Assembly (NCBI GenBank): GCA_036675345.1
Contig: JAKFFE010000040.1
Span: 1-64,000, forward strand
Source: JALYOC01 sp036675345
GTDB taxonomy: Bacteria > Myxococcota > Myxococcia > Myxococcales > Myxococcaceae
Reading direction: 5' to 3'
Length of the DNA: 64,000 bases
Shown here: positions 9,134 through 17,663 of the stretch, piece by piece
How the letters are laid out: every line of letters begins with the position of its first letter
Numbering within the stretch: the stretch's first letter is position 1
Made by a program: the position numbers and the translations under genes
The notes under the pieces: model-generated
Seen by the model: only the letters and a program-made list of their open reading frames with translations
Databases searched by the model: none
What the model was told of the DNA's origin: nothing

Positions 9134-9841
9134 ATGCAACGCTGGATCATCGTGCTGTCATTGCTGTCCTCGCACACCGCGCTCGCGGGTGAGCTGCCGC
9201 CGGAGCTCCTCCAGCGGCTGGGCGAGTGGGCCAAGCGCACCTCTCCGGAGCGCTCGATTGCCTCGATGAAGATCCGGACCGTCAGCGAAGAGCTGGACGG
9301 GGATGGAAAGGTCCAGCACAGCGAAGAGGTGGTGGTCCAGGTACTCCGCGAAGGCGGCTCGGACACCCCCCGGACCGAATTGATCAGCGCCACCCGCGAC
9401 GGCAAGGACAACCGCGAGGAGGTGGAGAAGAAGCAGAAGGAGAAGAAGCCCCAACGGGGGACCCTCTCTGCCGCGCTGCCCTTCCCCCCGGAGGAGCAGC
9501 CCAAGTACGCCTTCACCGTCCTGGCGCCCTACCCGGACGATCCCGGGATGCTGCGGGTCGGCTTCGGGCCGAAGGGAAAGAAGGCGTCGGAGGTCTTCGT
9601 GGGGGAGGCGAAGGTGGACCCTGCGCTGGGCGCGGTGGTGTGGCTCAAGCAGCAGCCGTCCACGATGCCGATGATGGTCGACGCCCTCGAGATGTCGATG
9701 AACTTTGGCGCGAACTCCGCGCAGGGCCCGCTGCTCTCCGAGATGCACCTGCGCGGGAAGGCGGGCCTTCCGCTGATGAAGAAGCGCTTCCGCGCCAGGA
9801 TGCAGTTCAGCGAGTTCCGGCTCAAGCCCGCCACGCCCTGA
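9134..9841 (+). CDS. Secreted protein of unknown function
   Basis: A 235-residue protein with a signal peptide (residues 1-19, IIVLSLLSSHTALAGE). The mature part has alternating polar strands, a highly charged Lys/Glu stretch around residues 95-115 (EEVEKKQKEKKPQ), and a C-terminal half rich in beta strands with several Met residues. The pattern (REGGSDTPRTEL early, VDALEMSMNFGANS late) is vaguely like periplasmic LolA-fold proteins, but I cannot support that assignment. The start at 9134 is chosen because it opens directly on the signal peptide; the in-frame GTG at 9002 would add 44 residues of non-coding character. Confidence 0.65.
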   Translation: MQRWIIVLSLLSSHTALAGELPPELLQRLGEWAKRTSPERSIASMKIRTVSEELDGDGKVQHSEEVVVQVLREGGSDTPRTELISATRDGKDNREEVEKKQKEKKPQRGTLSAALPFPPEEQPKYAFTVLAPYPDDPGMLRVGFGPKGKKASEVFVGEAKVDPALGAVVWLKQQPSTMPMMVDALEMSMNFGANSAQGPLLSEMHLRGKAGLPLMKKRFRARMQFSEFRLKPATP

Positions 9842-9859
9842 CCCCACGGGGCCCGGGTG

Positions 9860-10789
9860 TCAGGGGGCGCCGAGCACCCGCAGGGACGGAGGGGGCGGGG
9901 CGTGCAGTTCCATCCGCTGGCCGGTGACCGGATGGGTGAAGGCCAGCCACTCGGCGTGCAGCAGGTAGCCGCCGTCACCGGGGAGACCGGGAGCCTGGGC
10001 GCGCGGCAAGCCTCCGGCGGCGAACAACGGATCCCCCACCAGCGGGTGGCCAATGAAGGCCAGGTGGATCCGGATCTGCTCTGGACGGCCGGTGTGGATC
10101 CGCACCTCGAACAGGGTCGCCGCCTCGCGTCGCTCCAGCACGGTGGCGACGCTGGACGAAGGCTTTCCCTGGGGGTTGGCCCCGAACACCGAGCCCAGCA
10201 GCGGGTGGGGCACCAACCCGATCGGCGCGGTGATCGGGTAACGGTCCTCCACTGCCACCCCGCTGGCCAGGGCGCGGTAGCGCTTCTCCACGTCGCTCTC
10301 CCGCCAGTTCGCGGAGAGTCGGGCGGCTGCGGAGCGGGTACGCGCGAACAGCACCAGCCCGGAGGTGGCGCGTCCCAGCCGGTGCAACGGGTCCGCCTCC
10401 GGCCAGCGGGCCTTCACCAGCGCCAGCAGGGTGTTCTTCAAGTACCCCCCGGAGGGGAGCGTGGGCAGGCCACTGGGCTTGACCACCGCCAGCAGCTCGC
10501 TGTCCTCGTAGACCAGCTCGAAGGTCTGAGGGGTCTTTCCCTCCTCCCACGGCGGGCGGTTCCAGCACAGCTCCTGTCCGCCCCGAAGCTCCTCGCCGCC
10601 GTGGGCGGTCAGCCCATCCAGCTCCACCTCGCCCCGGACGAAGCGCGCCTCCCATTCGGCGCGGGTGGAGTGCCGGTACTTGTCCGTCAGGAACTCCAGG
10701 GCGGTCTTTCCGGGGCGGCCGCCCAACCGATCGCAGTAGCGGCAGCCGTCGTTGAGCCGCCCGCCGCCTTGTCCGTCCCCAACTTCCAT
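9860..10789 (-). CDS. RluA-family pseudouridine synthase-like protein
   Basis: A 309-residue protein with an S4-like region at about residues 30-75 and an RluA-type catalytic domain: VVKPSGLPTLPSG, LHRLGRATSGLVLFART, EKRYRAL, GRPEQIRIHL and IGHPLVGDPLF. RluA enzymes isomerise uridine in rRNA or tRNA with the Asp of HRLD. Here that residue is Gly (G139, codon 10373-10375). From memory, an RluA subgroup with HRLG exists, so this may be a divergent clade and not a single mutation, but classical catalysis should be impaired. Two N-terminal cysteines (CRYC) are also present. It lies downstream of the multicopper oxidase behind a hairpin, so it probably has its own promoter. Confidence 0.8.
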   Translation of the reverse strand: MEVGDGQGGGRLNDGCRYCDRLGGRPGKTALEFLTDKYRHSTRAEWEARFVRGEVELDGLTAHGGEELRGGQELCWNRPPWEEGKTPQTFELVYEDSELLAVVKPSGLPTLPSGGYLKNTLLALVKARWPEADPLHRLGRATSGLVLFARTRSAAARLSANWRESDVEKRYRALASGVAVEDRYPITAPIGLVPHPLLGSVFGANPQGKPSSSVATVLERREAATLFEVRIHTGRPEQIRIHLAFIGHPLVGDPLFAAGGLPRAQAPGLPGDGGYLLHAEWLAFTHPVTGQRMELHAPPPPSLRVLGAP

Positions 10790-10809
10790 CGGCCACCTAT
10801 AACCGAATC

Positions 10810-10848
10810 GGCCGACCGCGACCGTCCCCCTGAGGAGGGCGGTCGGCC
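10810..10848 (-). terminator. Hairpin after the multicopper oxidase gene
   Basis: A 10-bp perfect stem (GGCCGACCGC at 10810-10819 with GCGGTCGGCC at 10839-10848) begins 10 bases after the oxidase stop codon. There is no clear T-run. It is positioned to end the four-gene transcript before the RluA-like gene. Confidence 0.55.
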
Positions 10849-10858
10849 AGGCACGGGG

Positions 10859-13800
10859 TCAGCGACGGCGACCCTTCTTCCCCGCCTTCTTGTCCTCGTT
10901 GCTCAGCGGCGAATCCAGCTCCGCGTCGCCCGGGTCGTCCACCGGATCACCGGTGCCCACGCTGCCCGGTCCCGGATCCGGTTCCGGGTCCAGCGTCACC
11001 TCTCCCCCGCCCTCCGTCTCCTCCCCCGGGGTCCCGGCGCCGCACTTGGTGCTGTGCACCCCGCCATCCTGGCCAGGCTTCGGACACACCCCGACGTCGG
11101 TGGGCGACCCCAGCGGCGGCAGCCCGTTCCCCTGCGGGCCCACCCTCAAGATCCCCCACAGCCCCTTCTGGAGGAACGGCAACCGCGGGTCGAAGAACAG
11201 GTAGTCGCCGGTGGTGTCCAGCCCTCCTCCCGCGCCGCCCTCCAGGTGCGCCTCGAACGTATAGCCGGGGAAGATCAGCTGGGCGCTGATCCGCTCCGCC
11301 CAGGGGTTGCCCGGCACTAACGCCCACCGGTGTCCCTCGACCGCGAAGTTGTGCAGCTGCTCGCCCCAGGCCTGGCCGACCCGGAACACCACTTTGTCGC
11401 CCGTGTGCGCGCGCAGCACCAACCCCGGATCCCCGAACTTCTCGGAGCTGAACACCCCGCTGGGATCGCCACCCGAGTCTCGTCGTTTGAGCGGACTGGC
11501 GTGGAAGCTCAGACCGGCCACATCCCGCACGTCGGTGGTGTAGGGCATCTTGTTGTTGCCGATCTTGGGATCGTTGTCGTTCACCAGCACCACCAGCTCC
11601 CGGAAGCTTCCCGACGGCGCCTCGATGGTGGCCTTGATCCCGGACTTGATCAGACCACCGCCCACCGGGTGGTGGTAGGTGGCGCCGGGAGGTTCCACGA
11701 TCACCGCGCCAAAGGACCCGCCCAGGTTGGTGTCCGGAGCCGCCAGGTTGCTGAACAGGCTGATCCCCAGCTCCCGGTCCGCGAAGTAGCGGAAGGTGCG
11801 GGTCTCGCTGCGGGGCACGGTGGAGTCCCGGTTGTAGCCGACCGCCGCTCCGTAGGACCCCTGGGGATCGAACTGCAGCTTGCTGAGGTTGAAGCCCACC
11901 CGCTGGTCGGTGAGGTTGGTCAGGTTCACCTCCAGGCACTCCCCGTGGTTGACCCGCAGCACCAGCGGCTCGGTGACCACCCGGGCGTTGGCGGCGACGC
12001 TGTCCCGCAGGGCGTAGACCACCACGTCGCTGGTGTGTTCGTCGCCCTGCTCCACCCGGGCGTAGCGCGCCACCACGTCGTAGTCACGGCGGGTCGCGGT
12101 GGGCGGACAGGGCTCACCGGGCCCCTCCGCCGGCAGGGGTGCGCCGCCGGTGAACTGCTGCTGGGGAAAGCCGCTTCCGGCAGGGGGTGAATCCCGGCCG
12201 GGCAGCGGCAGCAGGTCCGGCTGGAGGGTGTCGTGGACCCGCAGCAGGCCCCAGGCCCCACCGATGAACTGCTCCCCGGTGGTGGAGTGGAAGAGGTAGT
12301 CGCCCGCCTTTCCTCCCGGTCCGCCGGCGCCACCGTGGAGCACCAGGTCGAAGCGCTCGGAGATCCCGATCGGCGCGGTGTCGATGATCGGGGAGTTGGC
12401 CAGGTTCAGCTCCAGGTGGAAGCGGTGGGCAGTGACCTTCAGCCCGGTCCCGATCGTTCCGGCGTTGAGGCCCCGGATGATCACCGGATCCCCCAGGTAG
12501 GCCCGAGGCAACGGGGTGATCGGATCGCCGTTGACCACCGAGGAGAACATCCGCCCCGGGAAGCTGTCGCGCTCGGCGAACGGCTCCGCGCGCAGGTTCA
12601 GGGTTCCGGCGGCCACCGTCTCCACTGCCCGCCCTCCGCCCCCCAGATCGGAGACGCCCAGGAATACCTCCCGGAAGCTCCCCCGCTGGCCCAGGCCCAC
12701 CGACGAGTCGGGCGGTGCGTGGATGTCCACGATGGTGCCACTGCGGACCTCCTGACCGGTCCGGGGATCGTGGTAGCTGGAGCCCTGGGGTTCGATCACC
12801 AGCCCACCGAACAGCCCGTGCATCCAGCCGCCGGGAGAGATGTGGTCGTGCCAGAACACGGTGCCGTCGTCGACGTCCGCGTACCAGTTGTACCGGGCGA
12901 ACTCGACGCCCGCGTACTGGCCGGCCGGATGGTTCAGCTCCAGGGGTTGCTCCAGCATCACCCGATCTCCGGAGAGGCTGAGGATCTTGCGCACCTCGGT
13001 GCAGGCCCGGGGCTCGCCCCCACCCGGCGGAGTGCACATCCCCTCCCCCAGGCCGATCCCCAGCCACACTCCGGCCCGCAGCCCCTCCACCCGCGCCAGC
13101 CGGACCTCCCGGGCCCCGGCCGGAGCGGTGGCCAGCAGCACCCTCCCCTCGGCGCGGTACGGACGCACCGACTGCTCGTAGGAGAACCCGGTGATCACCC
13201 CGTCCGAGGCCTGGGGATCGAACTGCACGAAGTGGGTGTGCATGTTGGCCTTCGACTCCCCGTCCTCCAGCAGCGTCTGCTCATCGGAGATCTCGTTGGT
13301 GAACACCACGTCCACGCAGTCCTCGGAGTTGGCGCGGATCACCAGCGGCTCCTTGGGCAGCAGGCCATCCAGCACCGCCTGCTTGTTCTCGTTGAGCACG
13401 TACAGCATCCCCCGCGGGTCGATCAGGCTGGGGGTCACCTGCACCTGGGTGGCGATGGCGCTGATCGGATAGATGCGCTGCTTGCGCCAGGCGCCGGGGA
13501 CCACCGACTGGTTCGGACAGAGTCCGTCTGGCCGCTGGAGGGTTCCTTGTTCGCCCAGCCAGGGGGCCCCGGAGTGGCCGTTCCCGGCGAACGGCGGACG
13601 CTGGCCCAGGTGCGGCCGAAGCAGCGGCCAGGCGTAGCGACCGTTGTCCGGGTTGAAGAGGATCACCGGCCGCTGCCCCGGGGTGTCCGAGCGGTAGTTG
13701 GCCCAGGAGCGGGTGGTCTCCGGCTCGCCCAGGTAGAGGGGGCCACGCACGGTGGAGGAGAGGCTCCAGTCCCACACCGTGGCGTCCTCCGGGTTGAACG

Positions 13801-15736
13801 GCCGCCCCCGGGGAGGCAACTGCTCTTCGATGAAGTCCTCCAGCGCCCGCTGGTTCAACGGATCGGTGATCTGTCCCCGGGGGAGCAGCCGCTTGCCCTC
13901 CACCACCTTGCCGATCAGCCCGGTGGAGTCCACCGGACTCGGCGGAGGAGCGCGGTCGGGCAGCACCGCCAGCCCGGGCTGCCGGGTATCGAAGACCCGC
14001 CAGAAGGACCACATCCCCGCCAGGTAGTGGTGCTGGATGTGGCAGTGGAAGAGGAAGTCGCCCGCCGCCTGCTGACAGCCGCCGGCGCCGCACTCGTGCT
14101 CGGAGCTGAAGGTCATCCCCGGCCCCACGGTCTGGGAGTCCACCCGCAGCGATCTGACGTACCCCTGCGGCCGCTTGTTGAGGCCAGAGTCGAAGTCCTG
14201 CGGATCCACCTTCGGGTTCCGCCGCCAGCGGGTACCGCCTCCGTGCAGGTGGTGGACATGGAAGGTCTCGCTGCCCCCGTGCACCACCCGCATCTTGGTG
14301 GGCTCGCCCAGGTAGGAGTGGGGCATCGGGGTGGCCGGATCGCCGAAGGCATACGACCCGTAGGCCTGGGATTCGTCGTTGTTCAATTCCAGCCGGGCCT
14401 GGAAGGGTTCGCTGCGGTAGTTGATGGCCCGGGCCCCGGGGCGGTACGCGCCGGAGAGCGGATCCACCACCGGCAGGGGCTCTCCTTTGGCGTCCAGGAT
14501 CCCCTCGAACTCCTCGTTGCCCACCTCGTGGTACTGCAGCACCATCTCCCGGAAGTCCCGGTGCGGAGGAGGCATGTCGATGATCGCCTCCCAGTTGCTG
14601 CCCTGCAGGGGGCCTCCGGTCTCGGGGTCCAGGTAGACCGCGCCCTGGGGTTCCACCACCAGGGTGCCGAACAGCCCGTGCGCCTGGCGCTCACGCGAAT
14701 CCCCGTGGTCGTGGATGTAGTAGGCGCGCTCCGCGGTCGCGTCCGCGGGGACGGGCAGCACATAGGTCAGCTGCTGACCGGGCGCGGCGAAGGTGTCCGG
14801 GTTCTGGCCCACCGCGCTGCCGGCGTTGGCCACGGTGTGGGGCAGGCCGTGGACGCTGAGCGAGGCCCGGCCGCCGGGCAGCCGGTTGGTGAAGCGGATC
14901 ACCAGGCAATCGCCCACGTTGGCGCGCAGCACCAGCGGTTGGATCGGATCCTTGCGCAGCCCCGGGGTCACCCGCGACGGCAGCGGCAGGGCCTCCTGGG
15001 CGCGGACCGCGGCGATGCCCTCGTCCAGCACGTACATGAAGCTCTGGGGATCATGGGTCCCGAAGCGGTTGAGGGTGATGCTCACCGGGATGGCGGAGAC
15101 CTCGTAGCTGCGCACGAACGCTCCCGGCGCGCAGCCGCTGGCCGCCGCCGCGCCGCTGGCCACCACGTCCTGGGGCCCCGGCGCAACCTGGGCGCCTGCC
15201 TCGGACCACACCAGCCCGACCACGGTCAGCAGGCCCAGCGCGGCGGCCGGGGCCCGCACCCGCAGCCCTCCCCGCGCCACTGCCAGCCCCAGCAGGAACA
15301 GGGGCAGCGCCGCGGCGTCCAGGATGGCCACCGTCTCCAGCAGATCCCGCGACAGCTGCCACCAGCCGGCCTCGCTTCCCGCCGGCAGGTTGCCGCAGAA
15401 GAACCCCACCGGCGCGCTGGGCAGGAAGGTCCGCTCCACCGCCGCCCGGGCGAAGGCCAGCCCCAGCAGGGAGAGGGAGAAGCCTCCCAGGGCGGCACAG
15501 GTCCAGCTCCACAGCGAAGACTCCAGCCGCCCGCGCCCCACCAGCGCCCGCAGGGCGCCCAGGGCAGCCAGCGCGGCGGTGAACAGCAGCAGCCCGTCCA
15601 CCCACAGCCGCTGGGGGGAGATCAGCGCGGCGTCCGCGCCGGGCCGCCACAGGAACAGCAACTGTTCCACCGCCAGCAGCCCCGCGCACACCCACGCGGC
15701 CAGGACCAACACACTGCTTCTTGAGACGCGGGACAT
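10859..15736 (-). CDS. Giant membrane-anchored multicopper oxidase, MnxG-like
   Basis: A 1625-residue protein. Residues 1-180 hold four or five hydrophobic helices. Three long cupredoxin-pair units follow, starting near residues 207, 755 and 1217. Unit 1 has IHDHG (H342, H344), HVHHLH (H493, H496, H498) and HCHIQHHYLAGM (H564, C565, H566, H570, M575), the standard type 1 and trinuclear ligands. Unit 2 has MHTH (H833, H835) and FWHDH (H963, H965) but lacks the HCH motif. Unit 3 has lost nearly all ligands. Size and scattered motifs recall MnxG-type manganese oxidases. The C-terminus is acidic and Pro/Gly-rich, ending in a Lys/Arg tail. It follows the cytochrome c gene by four bases. A different substrate (Fe(II), Cu(I), phenols) is possible. 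Confidence 0.85.
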   Translation of the reverse strand: MSRVSRSSVLVLAAWVCAGLLAVEQLLFLWRPGADAALISPQRLWVDGLLLFTAALAALGALRALVGRGRLESSLWSWTCAALGGFSLSLLGLAFARAAVERTFLPSAPVGFFCGNLPAGSEAGWWQLSRDLLETVAILDAAALPLFLLGLAVARGGLRVRAPAAALGLLTVVGLVWSEAGAQVAPGPQDVVASGAAAASGCAPGAFVRSYEVSAIPVSITLNRFGTHDPQSFMYVLDEGIAAVRAQEALPLPSRVTPGLRKDPIQPLVLRANVGDCLVIRFTNRLPGGRASLSVHGLPHTVANAGSAVGQNPDTFAAPGQQLTYVLPVPADATAERAYYIHDHGDSRERQAHGLFGTLVVEPQGAVYLDPETGGPLQGSNWEAIIDMPPPHRDFREMVLQYHEVGNEEFEGILDAKGEPLPVVDPLSGAYRPGARAINYRSEPFQARLELNNDESQAYGSYAFGDPATPMPHSYLGEPTKMRVVHGGSETFHVHHLHGGGTRWRRNPKVDPQDFDSGLNKRPQGYVRSLRVDSQTVGPGMTFSSEHECGAGGCQQAAGDFLFHCHIQHHYLAGMWSFWRVFDTRQPGLAVLPDRAPPPSPVDSTGLIGKVVEGKRLLPRGQITDPLNQRALEDFIEEQLPPRGRPFNPEDATVWDWSLSSTVRGPLYLGEPETTRSWANYRSDTPGQRPVILFNPDNGRYAWPLLRPHLGQRPPFAGNGHSGAPWLGEQGTLQRPDGLCPNQSVVPGAWRKQRIYPISAIATQVQVTPSLIDPRGMLYVLNENKQAVLDGLLPKEPLVIRANSEDCVDVVFTNEISDEQTLLEDGESKANMHTHFVQFDPQASDGVITGFSYEQSVRPYRAEGRVLLATAPAGAREVRLARVEGLRAGVWLGIGLGEGMCTPPGGGEPRACTEVRKILSLSGDRVMLEQPLELNHPAGQYAGVEFARYNWYADVDDGTVFWHDHISPGGWMHGLFGGLVIEPQGSSYHDPRTGQEVRSGTIVDIHAPPDSSVGLGQRGSFREVFLGVSDLGGGGRAVETVAAGTLNLRAEPFAERDSFPGRMFSSVVNGDPITPLPRAYLGDPVIIRGLNAGTIGTGLKVTAHRFHLELNLANSPIIDTAPIGISERFDLVLHGGAGGPGGKAGDYLFHSTTGEQFIGGAWGLLRVHDTLQPDLLPLPGRDSPPAGSGFPQQQFTGGAPLPAEGPGEPCPPTATRRDYDVVARYARVEQGDEHTSDVVVYALRDSVAANARVVTEPLVLRVNHGECLEVNLTNLTDQRVGFNLSKLQFDPQGSYGAAVGYNRDSTVPRSETRTFRYFADRELGISLFSNLAAPDTNLGGSFGAVIVEPPGATYHHPVGGGLIKSGIKATIEAPSGSFRELVVLVNDNDPKIGNNKMPYTTDVRDVAGLSFHASPLKRRDSGGDPSGVFSSEKFGDPGLVLRAHTGDKVVFRVGQAWGEQLHNFAVEGHRWALVPGNPWAERISAQLIFPGYTFEAHLEGGAGGGLDTTGDYLFFDPRLPFLQKGLWGILRVGPQGNGLPPLGSPTDVGVCPKPGQDGGVHSTKCGAGTPGEETEGGGEVTLDPEPDPGPGSVGTGDPVDDPGDAELDSPLSNEDKKAGKKGRRR

Positions 15737-15740
15737 GGAG

Positions 15741-16607
15741 CTACTCCTGAGCGGACTGGGAGGGTGCGACCAGAAACGAGATCAGATCGGCCATCTGCTG
15801 GGGCGAGAGCCGCTCGCCATAGGCGGGCATCACGCTGGGCACCGCGCAGGGGCGTCCGTGGGGACAGTCCCCGACCACGTAGGCGTTGGGCTGGAGCAGG
15901 GACTCGTAGGCGTACTGGGCCGGAGAGAGGGCCAACCCCCGCTGGGCGATCCGCTGAGGCAGCCCGGCCAGGGACGGTCCCACCACCGCGTCCGACGGAC
16001 GCTCCAGCGCGCCATGACAGGCCACGCAGCCCAGCGGGCCGACGAACAGCGCCGCGCCCGCCCGGGGATCCGCGGTCGGGAGCAGCTCGGCGGTGGCGGG
16101 CCAGGCCTCCTCGGATGGGGCCTGGCTCCGGGGGGTGAGCGGCGTGAACAGCGTCATCAGCCGTCGCGCCTGGTCACCGCGGTGCCACCGCAGCTGCAGC
16201 GGCTGGGGCGTCTCCGCCACCTCCAGCTCCAGCACCGAGGAGAGGGTATGCCGGGCGGGCACCGACACCACCTCCTCGCGGGGCTGGTCCAGCCGCACCC
16301 CGTCCGGCAGGTACAGCCCCAGCTCGGAGGCGGGGAAGTCCACCGACTCCTCTCCCAGGTTGTGCAGGGACACCTCCACGCTGAGCCGGTGCCGCCCCTG
16401 GGCGGGCAGCTGCGCCATCCCGGGCATGGGCAGGGAGGAGTCGTGGCCTTCGGTGTGCAGCCAGCCAGTGCGTTCCAGGCGCAGCGCCACCTGGCCGACG
16501 CGGACGTCCCTCACCGTCCGGCGCTGCCAGGCCGAAGCCGCCAGATAGGAGCCGGCCAGCACCGGGAGCAGACCCAGCGCCACCACCGCCACCTGGCCAG
16601 GCCTCAT
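15741..16607 (-). CDS. Membrane-anchored monoheme cytochrome c
   Basis: A 288-residue protein. Residues 5-25 are a hydrophobic anchor or signal. Residues 30-160 form a beta-rich domain without known motif. The C-terminal 110 residues are a class I cytochrome c: heme site CVACH (C194, C197, H198) and probable axial ligand M260 (PSVMPAYGERLS), followed by the usual MADLISFL helix. An inserted CPHGRPC pair (C248, C254) may form a disulfide. Its ATG overlaps the SCO gene stop (ATGA) and its stop is four bases before the multicopper oxidase, so the three are translationally linked. It likely accepts or delivers electrons for the oxidase or peroxidase on the outer face of the membrane. Confidence 0.88.
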   Translation of the reverse strand: MRPGQVAVVALGLLPVLAGSYLAASAWQRRTVRDVRVGQVALRLERTGWLHTEGHDSSLPMPGMAQLPAQGRHRLSVEVSLHNLGEESVDFPASELGLYLPDGVRLDQPREEVVSVPARHTLSSVLELEVAETPQPLQLRWHRGDQARRLMTLFTPLTPRSQAPSEEAWPATAELLPTADPRAGAALFVGPLGCVACHGALERPSDAVVGPSLAGLPQRIAQRGLALSPAQYAYESLLQPNAYVVGDCPHGRPCAVPSVMPAYGERLSPQQMADLISFLVAPSQSAQE

Positions 16608-17584
16608 CGGGCCCCTCCCGCCAGGCTGACGGTGGGGACCTGGATCCGCAACGGCCGGGCGTGACGGAAGGTCAGCTCCAGCTCCACCGCGGGGCCTTCC
16701 TTCACCCCGTACAGCATCAGGTGCTTGCCGCCGGGAGCCAGCTCCAGGGACGAGTGGCCGGGGAGGGTGAACCCCTCCGGCCGGGGCACCATCCGCAGCA
16801 GGTCTCCCTCCGGCACCACCTCGTGGAGCTCCACCGCGTCCGCGGAGACTGTCCGGGCGGAGAGCAGCACGTCGGAGGCCGCCTCGCGGTTGATCAGCCG
16901 CAGATAGATCGCGCCCACCCCGGCCGGGGTCAGCTGGGCCCGCGCGGCCTCCACCTGCAATGGGTGGGGAGCGGCCGGCCCGGACGGCAGCAGGGAGGCG
17001 ACCGCCTCGCGCAGCGTCTCGGTCCCGGCGTCGTGGGGGATCCGGAACCGCAGCCGGCCTGAGGGATCAAGCAGGAAGAAGCCGCCGGTGTGATCGATGG
17101 AGTAGCCGTCGGCGCCGGTGGGGCGGTTGGTGTAGCGCCGGGGGTCCACCTCGTTGCGCCGGACGGTGACCCCGAAACCGGCCAGCACCCGCGCCAGGGC
17201 GATTCCCTCCAGCCGCACCGGGTGGAAGTCGGGATCAAAGGCGCCCAGATAGCTCTCCAGCCGCGCCGCGGTGTCCCGGGAGGGATCCACCGAGACGAAC
17301 ACCGTCTCCACCTCCTCCGCCGAAGTGCCCAGCGCGCGCTTGAGCGCCAGCAACCGGGAGAGGGTGGTGGGGCAGATGTCGGGACAGGAGGTGTAGCCAA
17401 AGGAGACCACCACCACCCTTCCCCGCTGTTCGCTGAGCCGGAACGGGCGCGCCGTCCCCTGCCCGCTGGTGAAGTCAGGCACCGCCAGGGGGGGCTCGAC
17501 CTTGACGCTGCGCGGAGGGGGCGACTGGCAACCGGACAGCGAGCACAGCAGCACCAGGCCGAGGGAGAGGGCGCGGGGGGACAT
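16604..17584 (-). CDS. SCO1/SenC-PCuAC fusion copper chaperone lipoprotein
   Basis: A 326-residue lipoprotein (lipobox LSGC, Cys19). Residues 33-195 are a thioredoxin-fold SCO1/SenC domain with the copper site CPDIC (C67, C71) and the distal His of SIDHTGG (H165). Residues 205-320 are a PCuAC domain with the His-x10-Met (H254, M265) and His-x-Met (H288, M290) ligands. SCO and PCuAC proteins normally act as separate partners that load Cu into cytochrome oxidase; here they are one chain, which should pass copper inside one molecule. Placed between the peroxidase and oxidase genes, it most likely metallates the multicopper oxidase. It overlaps the cytochrome c gene by four bases. Confidence 0.9.
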   Translation of the reverse strand: MSPRALSLGLVLLCSLSGCQSPPPRSVKVEPPLAVPDFTSGQGTARPFRLSEQRGRVVVVSFGYTSCPDICPTTLSRLLALKRALGTSAEEVETVFVSVDPSRDTAARLESYLGAFDPDFHPVRLEGIALARVLAGFGVTVRRNEVDPRRYTNRPTGADGYSIDHTGGFFLLDPSGRLRFRIPHDAGTETLREAVASLLPSGPAAPHPLQVEAARAQLTPAGVGAIYLRLINREAASDVLLSARTVSADAVELHEVVPEGDLLRMVPRPEGFTLPGHSSLELAPGGKHLMLYGVKEGPAVELELTFRHARPLRIQVPTVSLAGGAR

Positions 17585-17617
17585 GGGGCGGCTCCGGGGA
17601 AAGGAAGATGGAAGGGA

Positions 17618-17655
17618 GGCGAGACGGAGCTCCTTTGGGAGAGCTCCGTCTCGCC
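17618..17655 (-). terminator. Strong hairpin inside the cluster
   Basis: A 15-bp perfect stem (GGCGAGACGGAGCTC at 17618-17632 with its complement at 17641-17655) with an 8-base loop starts 8 bases after the peroxidase stop codon. On the minus strand a pyrimidine-rich stretch follows. It could terminate or attenuate transcription between the peroxidase and the SCO gene, or protect the 3' end of the peroxidase message. Confidence 0.7.
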
Positions 17656-17663
17656 GTTCAGGG

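Noticed and set aside
12233..15724. A 1163-codon plus-strand ORF opposite the multicopper oxidase, and similar long antisense ORFs at 18801-22181, 33669-37613 and 42764-46828
   Set aside because: They mirror the codon bias of genuine genes on the other strand, have Arg/Gly/Leu/Val/His-rich low-complexity products without domains, and are expected in GC-rich DNA.
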